From Nitrospiraceae bacterium (GTDB lineage Bacteria > Nitrospirota > Thermodesulfovibrionia > Thermodesulfovibrionales > UBA1546), in assembly GCA_003535475.1 (NCBI GenBank), contig DOHC01000247.1:1-5991 (forward strand): a DNA stretch of 5,991 bases, written 5' to 3'. Positions 5,208-5,991 of the stretch are shown here, piece after piece. Position numbers and translations under genes: made by a program. The notes beneath the pieces are model-generated. The model saw only the letters and a program-made list of their open reading frames with translations, did not search any database and was not told the origin of the DNA. How positions within the stretch are numbered: position 1 is the stretch's first letter; every line of letters begins with the position of its first letter.

Positions 5208-5912
5208 ATGTCATTAATAACCGCGGAAAATATTCAAAAGGATTACAAGACAGGCGAAGTAACCGTTAAGGCATTAAAGGGGTTGAGTTTTGAGATAGCT
5301 CCTGCATCTTTTGTCTCTTTTGTAGGCCCGTCCGGAAGTGGAAAGACAACCCTGCTTAATCTCATCGGATTCCTTGATAAACCATCAGACGGAAAACTGA
5401 CCGTTGCGGATACCAATGTTCTGCATCTTGACAGGAAACAGAGCGCGTCGTTCAGGGGGAGCAACATCGGCTTTATCTTTCAGGATTTCAATCTTCTCCC
5501 GGTTCTTACTGTTTATGAAAATATTGAATATCCTTTGCTTATGGTGCGGAGCACACCCGCTTCAGAAAGGAAAAAGAGGGTCACCGCCCTTCTTGATGCA
5601 GTCGGGATGATTGACCAGAAAGACAAATACCCAGACCAAATCTCCGGAGGTCAAAAGCAGAGGGTCGCAGTCGCGAGGGCACTGGTTACAAATCCCAAGC
5701 TTGTGCTTGCCGATGAACCGACTGCCAATTTGGACCACAAGACGGCCTACATGGTCATTGAGCTCATGAAGAAGATGAGGGATGAATTCAGGACAACCTT
5801 CATATTTTCTACTCATGACCAGAAGATCGTAGGCGAGGCCGAGATCATATTCACGCTGGAGGATGGAAATCTGTTGGACCGACACGTTGAAGGAGGCAAG
5901 CGAAATGGGTAA
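5208..5912 (+). CDS. ABC transporter ATP-binding protein, LolD/MacB type
   Basis: This is the cytoplasmic ATPase of a type VII (mechanotransmission) ABC system, which works with FtsX-like permeases to act on lipoproteins, peptides or other envelope substrates. The 234-residue length is normal. Motifs in order are Walker A GPSGSGKT (40-47), the Q-loop GFIFQDFNLLP (88-98, Gln92), signature ISGGQKQR (145-152), Walker B LVLADE (165-170, catalytic Glu170), D-loop NLD (174-176) and switch His203 in STHD. All are intact. The LLP after the Q-loop and the LTVYENIEYPL block are typical of the LolD/MacB/FtsE group. AGGGGG (5195-5200) precedes ATG 5208. The last eight bases overlap the permease start, so the two are translationally coupled. 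The substrate cannot be told from the sequence. Confidence 0.95.
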   Translation: MSLITAENIQKDYKTGEVTVKALKGLSFEIAPASFVSFVGPSGSGKTTLLNLIGFLDKPSDGKLTVADTNVLHLDRKQSASFRGSNIGFIFQDFNLLPVLTVYENIEYPLLMVRSTPASERKKRVTALLDAVGMIDQKDKYPDQISGGQKQRVAVARALVTNPKLVLADEPTANLDHKTAYMVIELMKKMRDEFRTTFIFSTHDQKIVGEAEIIFTLEDGNLLDRHVEGGKRNG

Positions 5913-5991
5913 CCTCTTCAAAATTGCCATAAGAAATCTTTTGAGATACAAAAGAAGAACACTGCTCACCGCCTCCCTGATAACGGTCGGC
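5905..5991 (+). CDS. FtsX/MacB-type ABC transporter permease, N-terminal 29 residues only
   Basis: This is the start of an inner-membrane permease that partners the ATPase just upstream. The 29 visible residues begin MGNLFKIAIRNLLRYKRRT and continue into LLTASLITVG. This is the characteristic cytoplasmic amphipathic helix (I-A-x-R-N-L-x-R-x-K-R-R) followed by the first transmembrane segment of MacB/LolC/FtsX-like permeases. AGGAGG (5891-5896) lies eight bases before ATG 5905, and the gene overlaps the ATPase end by eight bases. The rest lies beyond the window, so the class of extracytoplasmic domain cannot be seen. Confidence 0.88.
   Translation, partial: MGNLFKIAIRNLLRYKRRTLLTASLITVG

Noticed and set aside
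5562..5969. Minus-strand 135-codon ORF
   Set aside because: It is antisense to the ABC ATPase and permease start, both of which have intact family motifs.
1..5991. CRISPR arrays, tRNA or rRNA genes, insertion sequences
   Set aside because: I saw no regularly spaced repeats, no cloverleaf-like segment and no transposase coding region or terminal inverted repeats on either strand.

Overview
The window looks like a piece of a free-living Gram-negative bacterial genome. The genes are dense, Shine-Dalgarno sites are strong (AGGAGG), and there is a sigma54-type two-component pair, a branched-chain-amino-acid-type binding lipoprotein and a LolD/MacB-type ABC exporter. The mixture resembles Nitrospirota or Desulfobacterota (former Deltaproteobacteria). 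This is a guess from gene style, not a proven placement.

Layout. Positions 1-804 (minus) hold the N-terminal two thirds of a LivJ/LivK-type periplasmic binding protein that runs off the left edge. Positions 852-1478 (minus) hold a complete thiE. Between thiE and the next plus-strand gene (1479-1709) there is a 38-codon minus-strand ORF that begins exactly like a response-regulator receiver domain and then loses the fold. Next to it is a 25-codon plus-strand ORF that is almost only a lipoprotein-like signal peptide; both look like remnants or very small genes. Positions 1710-3020 and 3022-4353 (plus) encode a membrane histidine kinase and its sigma54-dependent response regulator (ZraS/ZraR, AtoS/AtoC style), translationally coupled with one base between them.

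The most interesting stretch is the 333-base gap at 4354-4686. It contains a 17-bp perfect palindrome (4381-4397), a weaker 13-bp copy one to two helical turns upstream (4364-4376), and a correctly spaced -24/-12 sigma54 promoter (4451-4466). A long purine-rich leader with tiny ORFs follows. The simplest reading is that the regulator encoded immediately upstream binds the two palindromes and drives the following gene. That gene (4687-5139) encodes a 150-residue exported protein, probably a small OB-fold. A hairpin terminator (5156-5188) separates it from an ABC ATPase (5208-5912), whose end overlaps the start of an FtsX/MacB-type permease (5905 to the right edge).

Working model (inference): the sensor kinase detects an envelope signal and the regulator activates a sigma54 promoter. 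The main product is an abundant exported protein, with a smaller amount of the ABC exporter made by read-through. This resembles the ZraSR-ZraP envelope-stress arrangement, but the periplasmic effector is a different protein and an exporter is attached. Base composition rises from about 42% GC in the regulator gene to nearly 60% in the exported-protein gene (rough hand counts), so the target module may have a different history from the regulatory genes.
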